Shown here one piece after another: positions 19,965-26,110 of a DNA stretch of 26,110 nt; position 1 is the stretch's first letter; the number at the start of each line of letters is the position of its first letter. Origin of the DNA: JAZDEL01 sp043820655 (lineage in GTDB: Archaea > Iainarchaeota > Iainarchaeia > Iainarchaeales > JAZDEL01); the NCBI GenBank assembly GCA_043820655.1, contig JBDRDO010000004.1, forward strand, positions 1 to 26,110. The letters are read 5' to 3'. A program made the position numbers and the translations under genes. The notes under the pieces were generated by a model. It had not been told where the DNA came from. It saw only the letters and a program-made list of their open reading frames with translations, and did no database searches.

Positions 19965-20444
19965 TCACTCCGCATCCGCGCTGCCCCTTGCGGAAAGGAA
20001 TTTCTCAACATCCTTTGCAATTGCCTTCATTTCAAGGGATTCAAGCCCGGCGCCTGCGCGGATGATGTAAATTTTATCGCGGAATGGCAGGAGCATATAC
20101 CAATCATCCTGCCCCTTAATTGTAACTGCCTCGCTTTTCGGGAGTTCCGAGGCGATGTAATTGAAGAGTGCGGTTCCTGTAACGGATTCGCTCAGGTTAT
20201 TTCCGTTTGTTGATATAAGGCATGTGCCGTTCCCGTATGAAACGCAGATGCTGTCAACCATGTGCCTCTTTTTTAGTGCGCGCACCAGTTCATTCAGTTC
20301 CTGCACTTCCTTCTCAAAATTAAAGCGCGAAGTGTATGAATACAAAAAGTCAAGCTGTTCCTTCGGGACAGTTGTTTCATCGACAGCCAAAATGCTGTTC
20401 GCTATCCTCTGCAGCGCGCGCCTTACAGTTCTCATTTTTGCCAT
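19965..20444 (-). CDS. Hypothetical protein, possibly roadblock/LC7-like, 159 aa
   Basis: Residues 1-60 are helical (RRALQRIANSILAV, then KEVQELNELVRALKKRHMVD). The rest alternates strands and helices: SICVSYGNGTCLIST, TGTALFNYIASELPKSE, DDWYMLLPFRDKIYIIRAGA, and LEMKAIAKDVEKFLSARG. The order resembles roadblock/LC7 or profilin-like domains that serve small GTPases and MinD/MglA-type ATPases, but no diagnostic motif allows a firm call. It begins 10 bases after the DUF2226-like gene and is followed by minD, so a part in the same process is likely. Confidence 0.6.
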   Translation of the reverse strand: MAKMRTVRRALQRIANSILAVDETTVPKEQLDFLYSYTSRFNFEKEVQELNELVRALKKRHMVDSICVSYGNGTCLISTNGNNLSESVTGTALFNYIASELPKSEAVTIKGQDDWYMLLPFRDKIYIIRAGAGLESLEMKAIAKDVEKFLSARGSADAE

Positions 20445-20454
20445 ATCAAATCAC

Positions 20455-20946
20455 TCAACCCAGGCGGCTCAGGCCCAGGCGTTTGAAAACAGATTCCCTG
20501 CTTTCATGCGTCTTCAGTACCTCCGCCAAAACCTGCTTTGCATACTGGTCCGCAAACTCCTTCACATACATTCTCTTTATATCCTTTTTCCCGAGCGGCT
20601 TTGGCAGGATGATCTTGTCATTGAATGCAGTAACAAGGTCAATCTGCTGGTTGCTTAAATTATAGATGTCTACTGCCCCGTGTTCCGCTGCCAAAGCATT
20701 GAAAACCTGCACAAGCGCGGGCTCGCCGAAAACCAAAATGTCATAATTCATGTACTCATAAAGCGCGCCCGCAAGCGTGCCCTTCCTGAAAATCATTACC
20801 CCTTCCTCCATGCCGTCATAACCGTCAATTGTCACAACAATATACCCTGAGAACAGCTTGTCAAAGAGCGAATCGGTTATGCCCTGTATGTCGAAATCCT
20901 TCAAGGCGACTTCCTCGGCAACAGCGCTTCCGACAGGCAGGTTCAT
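20455..20946 (-). CDS. DUF2226-like archaeal protein
   Basis: The 163-residue protein matches my recollection of the archaeal DUF2226 pattern: an N-terminal NLPVGSAVAEEVALKDFDI, FSGYIVVTIDGYDGMEEGVM, GTLAGALYEYMNYDILVFGE, ALVQVFNALAAEHGAVDIYN and QQIDLVTAFNDKIILPKPLG. The family's molecular role is not known. The C-terminal ~40 residues are helical and basic. GGAATGTGA precedes the ATG. It sits 27 bases after the NYN gene and 10 bases before the 159-aa gene in one minus-strand cluster with minD and LSm. Confidence 0.72.
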   Translation of the reverse strand: MNLPVGSAVAEEVALKDFDIQGITDSLFDKLFSGYIVVTIDGYDGMEEGVMIFRKGTLAGALYEYMNYDILVFGEPALVQVFNALAAEHGAVDIYNLSNQQIDLVTAFNDKIILPKPLGKKDIKRMYVKEFADQYAKQVLAEVLKTHESRESVFKRLGLSRLG

Positions 20947-20973
20947 TTTTTCACATTCCCCAATTTTTATTAT

Positions 20974-21432
20974 TTATTTAAGCACAATAACCTGGTCCGC
21001 GTTGTTTTTTAACGCGGCTGCACTTGCCTCTTCCGCAAGCACGACAATTGTTTCCTTACCCGCGCGCTTTGCCTTTACTATTGCCGGCAGGAAATCGCTG
21101 TCCCTTGTCACAAAAGCAATTGTGTTTATTGTGGGGTTATACACCGCCTCAACAGCATCAGCAGCCATGCTTACATCAATGTCCCCGACTGTAATAACAC
21201 TTTCAAACCCCTGATTAACAACAGCCTCAATCAGTTTATTGTTCGCGTACTGGTTAAGGAAAACTTTTCCGATTTTAATTTTGCCGAATTTCCCTATAAG
21301 GCGCTTAACTTCCCCGAGGTCAACGCCAAGCTCCTTTCTCAAAATGTTAGGGCCGTCAATGAAAACCGCGATGCTGCCCTTGGGCTTCGGCTTTGTTGCC
21401 TGGGCAATGCGTTCCTTGACCTTCTCAAACAT
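20974..21432 (-). CDS. NYN-domain (LabA/DUF88-like) putative RNase
   Basis: The 152-residue protein has the PIN-like NYN fold motifs: AVFIDGPNI (first acidic residue, about 25-33), a central KVFLNQYANNKLIEAV, KGDIDVSMAADAVEAV-type segment (VGDIDVSMAADAVEAV) with conserved acidic positions, and FVTRDSDFLPAIVKAK. NYN proteins are metal-dependent ribonucleases acting on tRNA, mRNA or other RNAs. ATG 21432 is preferred over TTG 21441; box A-like A/T-rich sequence lies upstream and no ribosome binding site is seen, suggesting a leaderless first gene of the cluster. Confidence 0.88.
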   Translation of the reverse strand: MFEKVKERIAQATKPKPKGSIAVFIDGPNILRKELGVDLGEVKRLIGKFGKIKIGKVFLNQYANNKLIEAVVNQGFESVITVGDIDVSMAADAVEAVYNPTINTIAFVTRDSDFLPAIVKAKRAGKETIVVLAEEASAAALKNNADQVIVLK

Positions 21433-21506
21433 ATAGTTCAATATATATGGAAAAGGTTAATATAGTTAGTGCGCGGTTATGCACGTTCGCCTTGTTCAGG
21501 GGGGGC

Positions 21507-21824
21507 TCATTTCTTGCGCTTTAAGTCCGCCAATATTCTTTCTAGATATTCGGGACCTTTGCCGACCTCCCTGTCAAGAAGCTCTCTAAGCTTGGACGAT
21601 TTTTCACGTGCAGACTCCGAGCGGACAAGGTAGCCTAAAGTAGCCCTCACATACCTGTCCAAAAGCAGTAAAGAATCCTGCTTTCCAAACACAGGCACTG
21701 CCTTTTCCAAAAATCCAATGGATTCGGGCCCGAGCTTTTCCTTGGCGGCATAGTCTTCAATTTCTTTGCCAAACTTTGCAAAACTCGCGATTGGCTTTTT
21801 ACGCGGAATAAGTTTCTTTGCCAT
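21507..21824 (-). CDS. Hypothetical helical protein, 105 aa
   Basis: The protein starts with a basic segment (KKLIPRKKPIASFAKF) and is then predicted wholly helical (KLGPESIGFLEKAVPVFGKQ, LLLLDRYVRATLGYLVRSES, LRELLDREVGKGPEYLERIL). No family or active-site motif is recognised. ATG 21824 lies about 25-30 bases below TTTATAGTGGG on the minus strand, so it is likely leaderless. It precedes the NYN gene by 74 bases on the same strand, but that gene has its own A/T-rich promoter region, so membership in the cluster is uncertain. Confidence 0.68.
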   Translation of the reverse strand: MAKKLIPRKKPIASFAKFGKEIEDYAAKEKLGPESIGFLEKAVPVFGKQDSLLLLDRYVRATLGYLVRSESAREKSSKLRELLDREVGKGPEYLERILADLKRKK

Positions 21825-21888
21825 ACATTATATAACGAATGCCCACTATAAAAAACTATCTCTGCAGGCAGTTGTGCCTGCTGTTTGG

Positions 21889-22095
21889 TCAGCGCCTTGC
21901 CATTACTTTCGGGTCTTTGTTGTAGGCGACGAAATTAACCAGGGGCGGGCCTGTGCGGATTTCAACATCAAAATGCTCTTCCAGCCAATCCTTTACAAAC
22001 TTAAATTTTTCAGGCGTTAATATGTCCTCATGAATTTCTCCCGCAAGGCATTTCGCATTAAGGAGGGTTTTCTCCCCGCGCTTAATAAACCTGCT
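21889..22095 (-). pseudogene. ORF remnant without start codon
   Basis: This frame is open for 68 codons between two stops (TGA at 22096-22098 and at 21889-21891) and reads like real protein: KTLLNAKCLAGEIHEDILTP then FKFVKDWLEEHFDVEIRTGP and PLVNFVAYNKDPKVMARR. Yet no ATG, GTG or TTG is available near its beginning; the only ATG is four codons from the end. It is probably the 3' part of a gene whose 5' end was lost, perhaps when the MNT/HEPN pair arrived. No family is recognised. The interval 21825-22174 otherwise holds only promoters and a hairpin near 22108-22132. Confidence 0.4.
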
Positions 22096-22107
22096 TCATC
22101 CGGCCTG

Positions 22108-22132
22108 CGGTGCCGCATCGGCACACCGCATA
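22108..22132. repeat. GC-rich hairpin upstream of the MNT gene
   Basis: TGCGGT-GCCG-CAT-CGGC-AC-ACCGCA forms a 10-bp stem with a two-base bulge. It lies between the ORF remnant and the MNT promoter. The preceding CCGGCCTGC also occurs just before element A (9571-9579). Confidence 0.45.
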
Positions 22133-22141
22133 AAACGATTA

Positions 22142-22150
22142 TTTTATATA
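22142..22150 (+). promoter_or_regulatory. Box A promoter of the MNT/HEPN pair
   Basis: TTTTATATA at 22142-22150 lies 25-33 bases before ATG 22175, the spacing of a leaderless transcript, and supports that start over TTG 22151. Confidence 0.6.
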
Positions 22151-22174
22151 TTGAATGATTATATTATACATCAT

Positions 22175-22720
22175 ATGTTACACGGATGGCAAAAATTTAA
22201 GGGCTGGAAGGTGCTGGAATTCTTCCTTGCGGGCGGCGGCAGGATTCACGTAAACGGCCTTGCCGCAAAACTCGGGATAAGCCCGGGCACTGCGCAGGAA
22301 TACCTTACGGGCTATGAAAGGCAGGGTGTCCTTGAAAGGGAGCGCGCGGCGAACGCCATAAACTACATGCTTGCGGAAACACCGCTCACGCTTGAACTGA
22401 AGAAGGCGTATTTTGTTTCACTCCTCGCGGACTTTGGGGGCGAATTTGAAAAGGAGAACCCCTATGTCGCAACGCTGGCACTTTACGGCAGCCATGCAAA
22501 GGGAACCTACGATGAAAAGAGCGACATAGACCTGCTTGCAATAAGCCAGGAGAAGAAATTAAGGCTCGGTTCACTGAAAAAAATTGAGGAAAAAACAGGC
22601 AGGGAGGCGAAACTGCAGAGCTTTACCCTTGCCGAATGGAAAGGCATGCTTGCAAAGAAGGACAGCTTCGCGTCCGCGGTAATCAGGAACAATATCGTGC
22701 TTTTGGGGGCGCAGTTATGA
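22175..22720 (+). CDS. HTH-MNT nucleotidyltransferase (antitoxin of HEPN/MNT module)
   Basis: The 181-residue protein has an N-terminal winged HTH (VLEFFLAGGGRIHVNGLAAK, then LGISPGTAQEYLTGYERQGV) and a C-terminal minimal nucleotidyltransferase domain with YGSHAKGTYDEKSDIDLLAI: G105-S106 and the metal-binding D117-x-D119. MNT antitoxins inactivate HEPN RNases by adding AMP to a Tyr near the HEPN active site. The HTH suggests it also controls its own promoter. Its TGA overlaps the HEPN start (ATGA at 22717-22720), implying coupled translation. Identification of the domains is strong; the AMPylation is known for other members only. Confidence 0.88.
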   Translation: MLHGWQKFKGWKVLEFFLAGGGRIHVNGLAAKLGISPGTAQEYLTGYERQGVLERERAANAINYMLAETPLTLELKKAYFVSLLADFGGEFEKENPYVATLALYGSHAKGTYDEKSDIDLLAISQEKKLRLGSLKKIEEKTGREAKLQSFTLAEWKGMLAKKDSFASAVIRNNIVLLGAQL

Positions 22721-23202
22721 AAATAAGCGAACTTTTAGGGAAAGGGCTGCTGGCGAAAAGCGCCTCAAACAAGGAAGAGGTTCAGGGTTCGCTTGCGATA
22801 GCGGAGCGCTTCGTTGAAAGGGCGGAAGGGAACAAAAAAATTGAATATTATGACATTTCTTTGAGCCTTGCATACCAGTCAATGTTCCATGCGGCAAGGG
22901 CACTGCTTTTCAAAAGCGGATATAAGGAAAGGAGCCACACGGCACTGATAGGGGCACTGAAGGAAATATACGCGGATAACGCGGAACTGCAGGAACTGCT
23001 GGAAGTTTTTGATTCATACAGGAAAACGCGGCATGCTGTGCAGTACTCGGGAGCGGGCTGTTCGGAAGGGGATGCAACGGAAGCGATAGGCGATGCGGAA
23101 AAATTCCTTGATTTGGCGGATACGCTCCTTGCGAAGGCGGAAAAGAACGGCTGTTCGGAAAAAACAGGCAACGCCCCGCAGAACCGTACCCGCAACAAAT
23201 AA
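22717..23202 (+). CDS. HEPN-domain protein (toxin of HEPN/MNT module)
   Basis: The 161-residue protein is a four-helix HEPN domain: YYDISLSLAYQSMFHAARAL (residues 44-63), KSGYKERSHTALIGALKEIY, and the terminal motif SYRKTRHAVQY (R102, R105, H106, Y110), where Arg/His form the RNase site and the nearby Tyr would be the target of modification by MNT. The C-terminal ~20 residues (SEKTGNAPQNRTRNK) look unstructured. The start is ATG 22717, overlapping the MNT stop. Such modules are abundant in archaea and act as toxin-antitoxin or defence systems. It ends 37 bases before aIF5A. Confidence 0.88.
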   Translation: MKISELLGKGLLAKSASNKEEVQGSLAIAERFVERAEGNKKIEYYDISLSLAYQSMFHAARALLFKSGYKERSHTALIGALKEIYADNAELQELLEVFDSYRKTRHAVQYSGAGCSEGDATEAIGDAEKFLDLADTLLAKAEKNGCSEKTGNAPQNRTRNK

Positions 23203-23239
23203 AAACACAAGCCACTTCCATATTTAAGGATGTGAAATA

Positions 23240-23635
23240 ATGGCGGACATGGAAAAGAAGTTTGCAAGTGCGGGACATTTAAAGCCTGGCGGATATGTTC
23301 TTGTTGACGGTGCGGTGTGCCAGGTTAAGTCAACTGAAAAATCAAAGCCGGGAAAGCACGGCTCCGCAAAGGTAAGGGTAACGGCAATGGGAATTTTCGG
23401 GGAGGGCAAGAAAACGCTTTTGAAGCCCACGGATGCGGATGTTGAGGTTCCGATTATAAGGAAGGGCGCGGGGCAGGTTGTTGCGGTAATGGGGGACACA
23501 ATGCAGATAATGGACATGGACTCCTATGCAACATATAATTTGCCTAAACCGAAGGACATTGACGGGCTTGCCTCGGGCGTTGAGGTTGAGTATCATCAGT
23601 ACGGCGACAAGGTAAAAATTGTGAGGAAGAAGTAA
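23240..23635 (+). CDS. eif5a: Translation initiation factor 5A (aIF5A)
   Basis: The 131-residue protein has the N-terminal SH3-like domain with the modification loop SKPGKHGSAKV, where K39 is the expected deoxyhypusine/hypusine residue, and a C-terminal OB domain (TMQIMDMDSYATYNLPKPKD, then GVEVEYHQYGDKVKIV). It helps ribosomes past difficult peptide bonds, such as polyproline. The modification uses spermidine. GGATGTGA lies four bases before the ATG, with an ATATTTAAGG box A further up. The next gene encodes an agmatinase-like enzyme that could supply polyamine for the modification. Confidence 0.95.
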   Translation: MADMEKKFASAGHLKPGGYVLVDGAVCQVKSTEKSKPGKHGSAKVRVTAMGIFGEGKKTLLKPTDADVEVPIIRKGAGQVVAVMGDTMQIMDMDSYATYNLPKPKDIDGLASGVEVEYHQYGDKVKIVRKK

Positions 23636-23671
23636 TTAAGCGCGGCACCAGGGGTGCCGGTCGGCGGTTTT

Positions 23672-24466
23672 ATGAGGCTTGTTCTTGTTCCGAGTTCGCA
23701 GGGCTCGCTTGGAAAAAACATAGGGTGCGAGCATGCGCCCGAGATTCTCTCCCGCGAACTTGAGGATTCGCTTGCCGATTTGGATCTGGATGTTGTAAAG
23801 GCATGTGTTGTGCCCTCGGACATAGAGCGCACGGATGAAAACATTTACAAAAGCGCGAAGGAAGCCCTGGGTTTGGGGCGCGCGGTTTTTTTGGGCGGGG
23901 ACCATTCAATAACATACCCTATTTTCCGCGCCTTCTCTGAAAAGTTCGGCGCAAATGGCGCGGCACTGCTGATGTTTGATGCACACCCCGACTGCGTGCA
24001 GTTTTTTAAGCCGCTTTCCCACGAGGATTTTGTGCAGGGGCTTGTGAAGGAACGCATGGTAAGGGCGGAAAACATATTTATGATGGGGGTCAGGAAAATT
24101 CACGCAAAGGAAATGATGTGGCTGGAGAAAAACAAAATAAAGAGGATTTCCTCGCGCGCGGTAAGGGCAAACCTTGAGAAGGCAAAGCAAAAGATGTGCG
24201 AATTCCTGCAGGGCAAGGGAATTGAAAACTTATACATAACAATTGACATTGATGTGCTTGACCCCGAAGAAAGCGCGGGCACCGGCTATCTTGAAAAGGA
24301 CGGACTAAGCAAACGCGCGCTTATGGAACTGTTGGAAGCCGCGCTTGAAAGCGGGAAGGCAAGGGCTGTTGACATTGTTGAGGTTAATCCAAAGAAAGAT
24401 GCCGGCGGGAAAACACAGCGCGCGGCAATTGAACTGCTTGAAAAGTCACTCAATCTTCTTGAATAG
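23672..24466 (+). CDS. speB: Agmatinase/ureohydrolase family protein
   Basis: The 264-residue protein has the Mn-binding motifs of the arginase/agmatinase family: FLGGDHSITYP (His), LMFDAHPDC (Asp-His-Asp) and YITIDIDVLDPEESAGTGY (Asp-x-Asp), with AVDIVEVNPKKD near the end. Agmatinase hydrolyses agmatine to putrescine and urea, leading to spermidine; family members also include arginase and formiminoglutamase, and specificity is not proved by sequence. ATG 23672 is preferred over GTG 23654. Length is slightly short for the family (about 280-300). It follows aIF5A by 36 bases and its last 21 bases overlap the end of metG on the other strand. Confidence 0.88.
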   Translation: MRLVLVPSSQGSLGKNIGCEHAPEILSRELEDSLADLDLDVVKACVVPSDIERTDENIYKSAKEALGLGRAVFLGGDHSITYPIFRAFSEKFGANGAALLMFDAHPDCVQFFKPLSHEDFVQGLVKERMVRAENIFMMGVRKIHAKEMMWLEKNKIKRISSRAVRANLEKAKQKMCEFLQGKGIENLYITIDIDVLDPEESAGTGYLEKDGLSKRALMELLEAALESGKARAVDIVEVNPKKDAGGKTQRAAIELLEKSLNLLE

Positions 24467-25915
24467 GACTTTTCCCTTTTTCACTTTCGTTCCCGCGGGG
24501 AGAAGGTTGAATTTGCAGTCATTTAGCAGGCCTGCCTTAACCCCCAACTGCGCATTAATCTCCCTGTTTGCTTCAGGCATAAATGGGGAAATTAAAATTG
24601 AAATTATCCTAAGTGAATCAGCAAGGGAGTAAAGCACGTTTTCAAGCTCGCGGCCCTTTAATTTCCACGGCTCCTTTTCATTAATGAATGCATTGCAGGC
24701 ATTCACAAATGTGAAAATTTTATTCAGCGCAAGGTGCAGTTCAAGGTTTTGCATGTGCTGTTCTATTTCCCCGAGTGCGAGGGATTTTTTCAGCGCGGCG
24801 TCTGTTTCTCCTTTCGGAACCTTTCCCGCGAAATACTTGTCAACCATTACAATTGTCCTGTTGAGCAAATTTCCCAAATCATTCGCAAGCTCATTGTTGA
24901 TTCTCTTTATTAGTTCCGCCTCTGAAAAGTTGCCGTCCTCCCCGAACGGAATTTCGCGCAGAAGGAAATAGCGCAATGCATCGGAAGGGTATTTTTCCGC
25001 GAGCGCAATCGGGTCAATAACAGTGCCCCTGCTCTTGCTCATCTTTTCCCCGGCTTCAGTGTTTATGAAGCCGTGCACAAATATTTGTTTCGGCTGTTCC
25101 AAGCCCCCTGCAAAAAGCATTGCAGGCCATATAACGGAATGGAACCAGAGAATATCTTTTCCGATTAAATGAATATCCGCAGGCCAGTAATTTTTTGTTT
25201 TTGTTTTTGCTCCCGACACGTAGTTGGTGAGCGCATCAAACCAGACATACATCACATGTGCTTTGTCATTCGGCAATGGAATGCCCCACTTCAATGAGGT
25301 GCGGGAAACGCTCAAATCGCGCAAACCCTGTTTAAGGCGGTTTTCCATTTCTAACTTTTTTCCCGCGGGCGCAACAAAGGTTTTGTTCTTTTTGTAAAGC
25401 TCAAGCAATTGCGGGTAATAGGTTCCCATCTTGAAAAAGTAGCTTTCCTCCTTCACAGTGTCGCACTTCTTTTTGTGCACAGGGCAGTTGCCGTTTTCCA
25501 AATCGCGCTCAACATAAAAATTCTCGCACTCGGCGCAGTACAGTCCCGAATACTGGCCTTTGTAAATGTCGCCCTTTTTCTCAACCTTTGCGAAAAGTTC
25601 AGCCGCGGTTTTCTCGTGATCCTTGTCAGTTGTGCGGATGAAACGATTGTTTGAAATGTTCCACGCGGAACAGAGCGCATCGAATGCCTTAACCTGCATA
25701 TCCACAAATTCCTTCGGCTTCCTGCCCGCCTTTTCCGCGGCGCGCTGTATCTTGAGCCCGTGTTCATCCGTACCTGTGAGAAAGAAAACATCCTCCCCAA
25801 GCAGGCGGTGCCAGCGTGCAATTGCATCAGCGCACGCCTTTTCATAAGCATGCCCAAGGTGCGGGGCTCCGCTTGGGTAATCAATTGCGGTCGTTATGTA
25901 AAATTGCTTCGCCAT
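24446..25915 (-). CDS. metG: Methionyl-tRNA synthetase, bacterial-type short form
   Basis: The 489-residue class I synthetase has FYITTAIDYPSGAPHLGHAY containing the HIGH-type HLGH, FFLTGTDEHGLKIQRAAEKA, one zinc-type Cys cluster (LYCAECENFY and CPVHKKKC), the KMSKS loop EKMSKSRGTVIDP, and a helical anticodon-binding domain. The C-terminal EMAP/tRNA-binding domain of many MetRS is absent. The overall form resembles bacterial single-zinc MetG1 rather than the longer double-zinc archaeal type. ATG 25915 is chosen (AKQFYITTAI) over an upstream in-frame start at 25966. It charges initiator and elongator tRNA-Met. Confidence 0.95.
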   Translation of the reverse strand: MAKQFYITTAIDYPSGAPHLGHAYEKACADAIARWHRLLGEDVFFLTGTDEHGLKIQRAAEKAGRKPKEFVDMQVKAFDALCSAWNISNNRFIRTTDKDHEKTAAELFAKVEKKGDIYKGQYSGLYCAECENFYVERDLENGNCPVHKKKCDTVKEESYFFKMGTYYPQLLELYKKNKTFVAPAGKKLEMENRLKQGLRDLSVSRTSLKWGIPLPNDKAHVMYVWFDALTNYVSGAKTKTKNYWPADIHLIGKDILWFHSVIWPAMLFAGGLEQPKQIFVHGFINTEAGEKMSKSRGTVIDPIALAEKYPSDALRYFLLREIPFGEDGNFSEAELIKRINNELANDLGNLLNRTIVMVDKYFAGKVPKGETDAALKKSLALGEIEQHMQNLELHLALNKIFTFVNACNAFINEKEPWKLKGRELENVLYSLADSLRIISILISPFMPEANREINAQLGVKAGLLNDCKFNLLPAGTKVKKGKVLFKKIE

Positions 25916-25997
25916 GCAATAAATAAAGGCGTTTTGGTTATTATTGGTTTCGGAATGGCTTGACACGTGAAGTTCAGGCCCATCGAGCGCAAGGTGA

Positions 25998-26104
25998 CGC
26001 TATTTGGGCAGTGCTAGTTGGGCGTTGCCCAACTGCACCCATTTTGGCTCCGCCAAAATAGGGCGGCCCAAATGCGCGCATTTTGGCTTAGAGCCAAAAT
26101 AGCG
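25998..26104. repeat. 107-bp multi-hairpin element, copy B
   Basis: The frame CGCT (25998-26001) ... AGCG (26101-26104) and the linker GCGCGC (26074-26079) are the same as in the copy at 9583. Here arm 1 is the enclosing stem, ATTTGGGC (26002-26009) with GCCCAAAT (26066-26073), around the hairpins GTGC-T-AGTTGGGC-GTT-GCCCAACT-GCAC (26011-26038) and ATTTTGGC-TCC-GCCAAAAT (26041-26059, again flanked by CCC and AGGG). Arm 2 is the simple hairpin ATTTTGGC-TTAGA-GCCAAAAT (26080-26100). It lies upstream of metG, and GATGGT follows to the window end. No gene is seen in 25916-26110. Confidence 0.8.
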
Positions 26105-26110
26105 GATGGT

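Noticed and set aside
1..26110. rRNA genes, riboswitches or insertion sequence transposases
   Set aside because: No rRNA-like stretch, no recognised riboswitch (including before ribBA, whose promoter region is only about 50 bases) and no transposase motif were seen.

Overview
This window is archaeal. It carries archaeal exosome subunits (Rrp41, Rrp42, Rrp4), SBDS, a proteasome alpha subunit, RNA polymerase subunit P, ribosomal proteins eL15 and eL43, RNase P proteins Rnp2 and Rnp3, prefoldin beta, KEOPS Pcc1, an SmAP/LSm protein, aIF5A and archaeal box A (TATA-like) promoters. Genes are short and tightly packed. Two enzymes, a fused RibBA and a ~490-residue MetG, look bacterial in type. That mix, and the many small unknown proteins, suggest a small-genome archaeon, perhaps DPANN, but the lineage cannot be fixed from this sequence alone. 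First genes of transcripts often have box A about 25 bases before the ATG (leaderless), while internal genes use GGAGGTG-like ribosome binding sites.

Layout. 1-2.9 kb: a small ORF and a PHP-domain protein, convergent with ribBA, which is divergent from a small HTH protein. 2.9-3.3 kb: an AT-rich tract and a 49-residue Lys/Arg repeat protein. 3.3-9.5 kb (minus strand): the classical archaeal exosome/proteasome superoperon, psmA-SBDS-rrp4-rrp41-rrp42-eL43-rpoP-pcc1-pfdB, ending in a DHH phosphoesterase. 9.5-10.8 kb: a hairpin-rich repeat followed by a frameshifted Bro-N/DinD-like gene and a tiny antitoxin-like ORF on the opposite strand. 10.8-13.8 kb (minus): rnp2, an HD-domain gene, rnp3 and eL15, interrupted by a plus-strand RelE-type toxin-antitoxin pair.

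13.9-16.3 kb: an unknown HE-motif protein, a GNAT/FemAB-like protein, a TtuA/NcsA tRNA thiolase and tRNA-Val(GAC). 16.3-18.9 kb: a long coiled-coil protein, an unknown small protein, tRNA-Ala(GGC) and a small ORF. 18.8-21.8 kb (minus): an unknown 105-aa protein, a NYN-domain protein, a DUF2226-like protein, a possible roadblock-like protein, a MinD-type ATPase and an LSm protein. 21.9-23.2 kb: an ORF remnant and an MNT/HEPN toxin-antitoxin pair. 23.2-25.9 kb: aIF5A, an agmatinase-like ureohydrolase and convergent metG.

The most unusual object is a pair of 107-bp elements (9583-9689 and 25998-26104). Each is built of 8-bp stems of the type ATTTKGGC. Both have the same outer frame (cgct...gcgcgc...agcg), but a two-hairpin module sits in the second arm of one copy and the first arm of the other. 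Pairing is preserved although the stem sequences differ. This looks like a structure-selected repeat family. The MinD-LSm-NYN cluster is the best candidate for an undescribed protein system.
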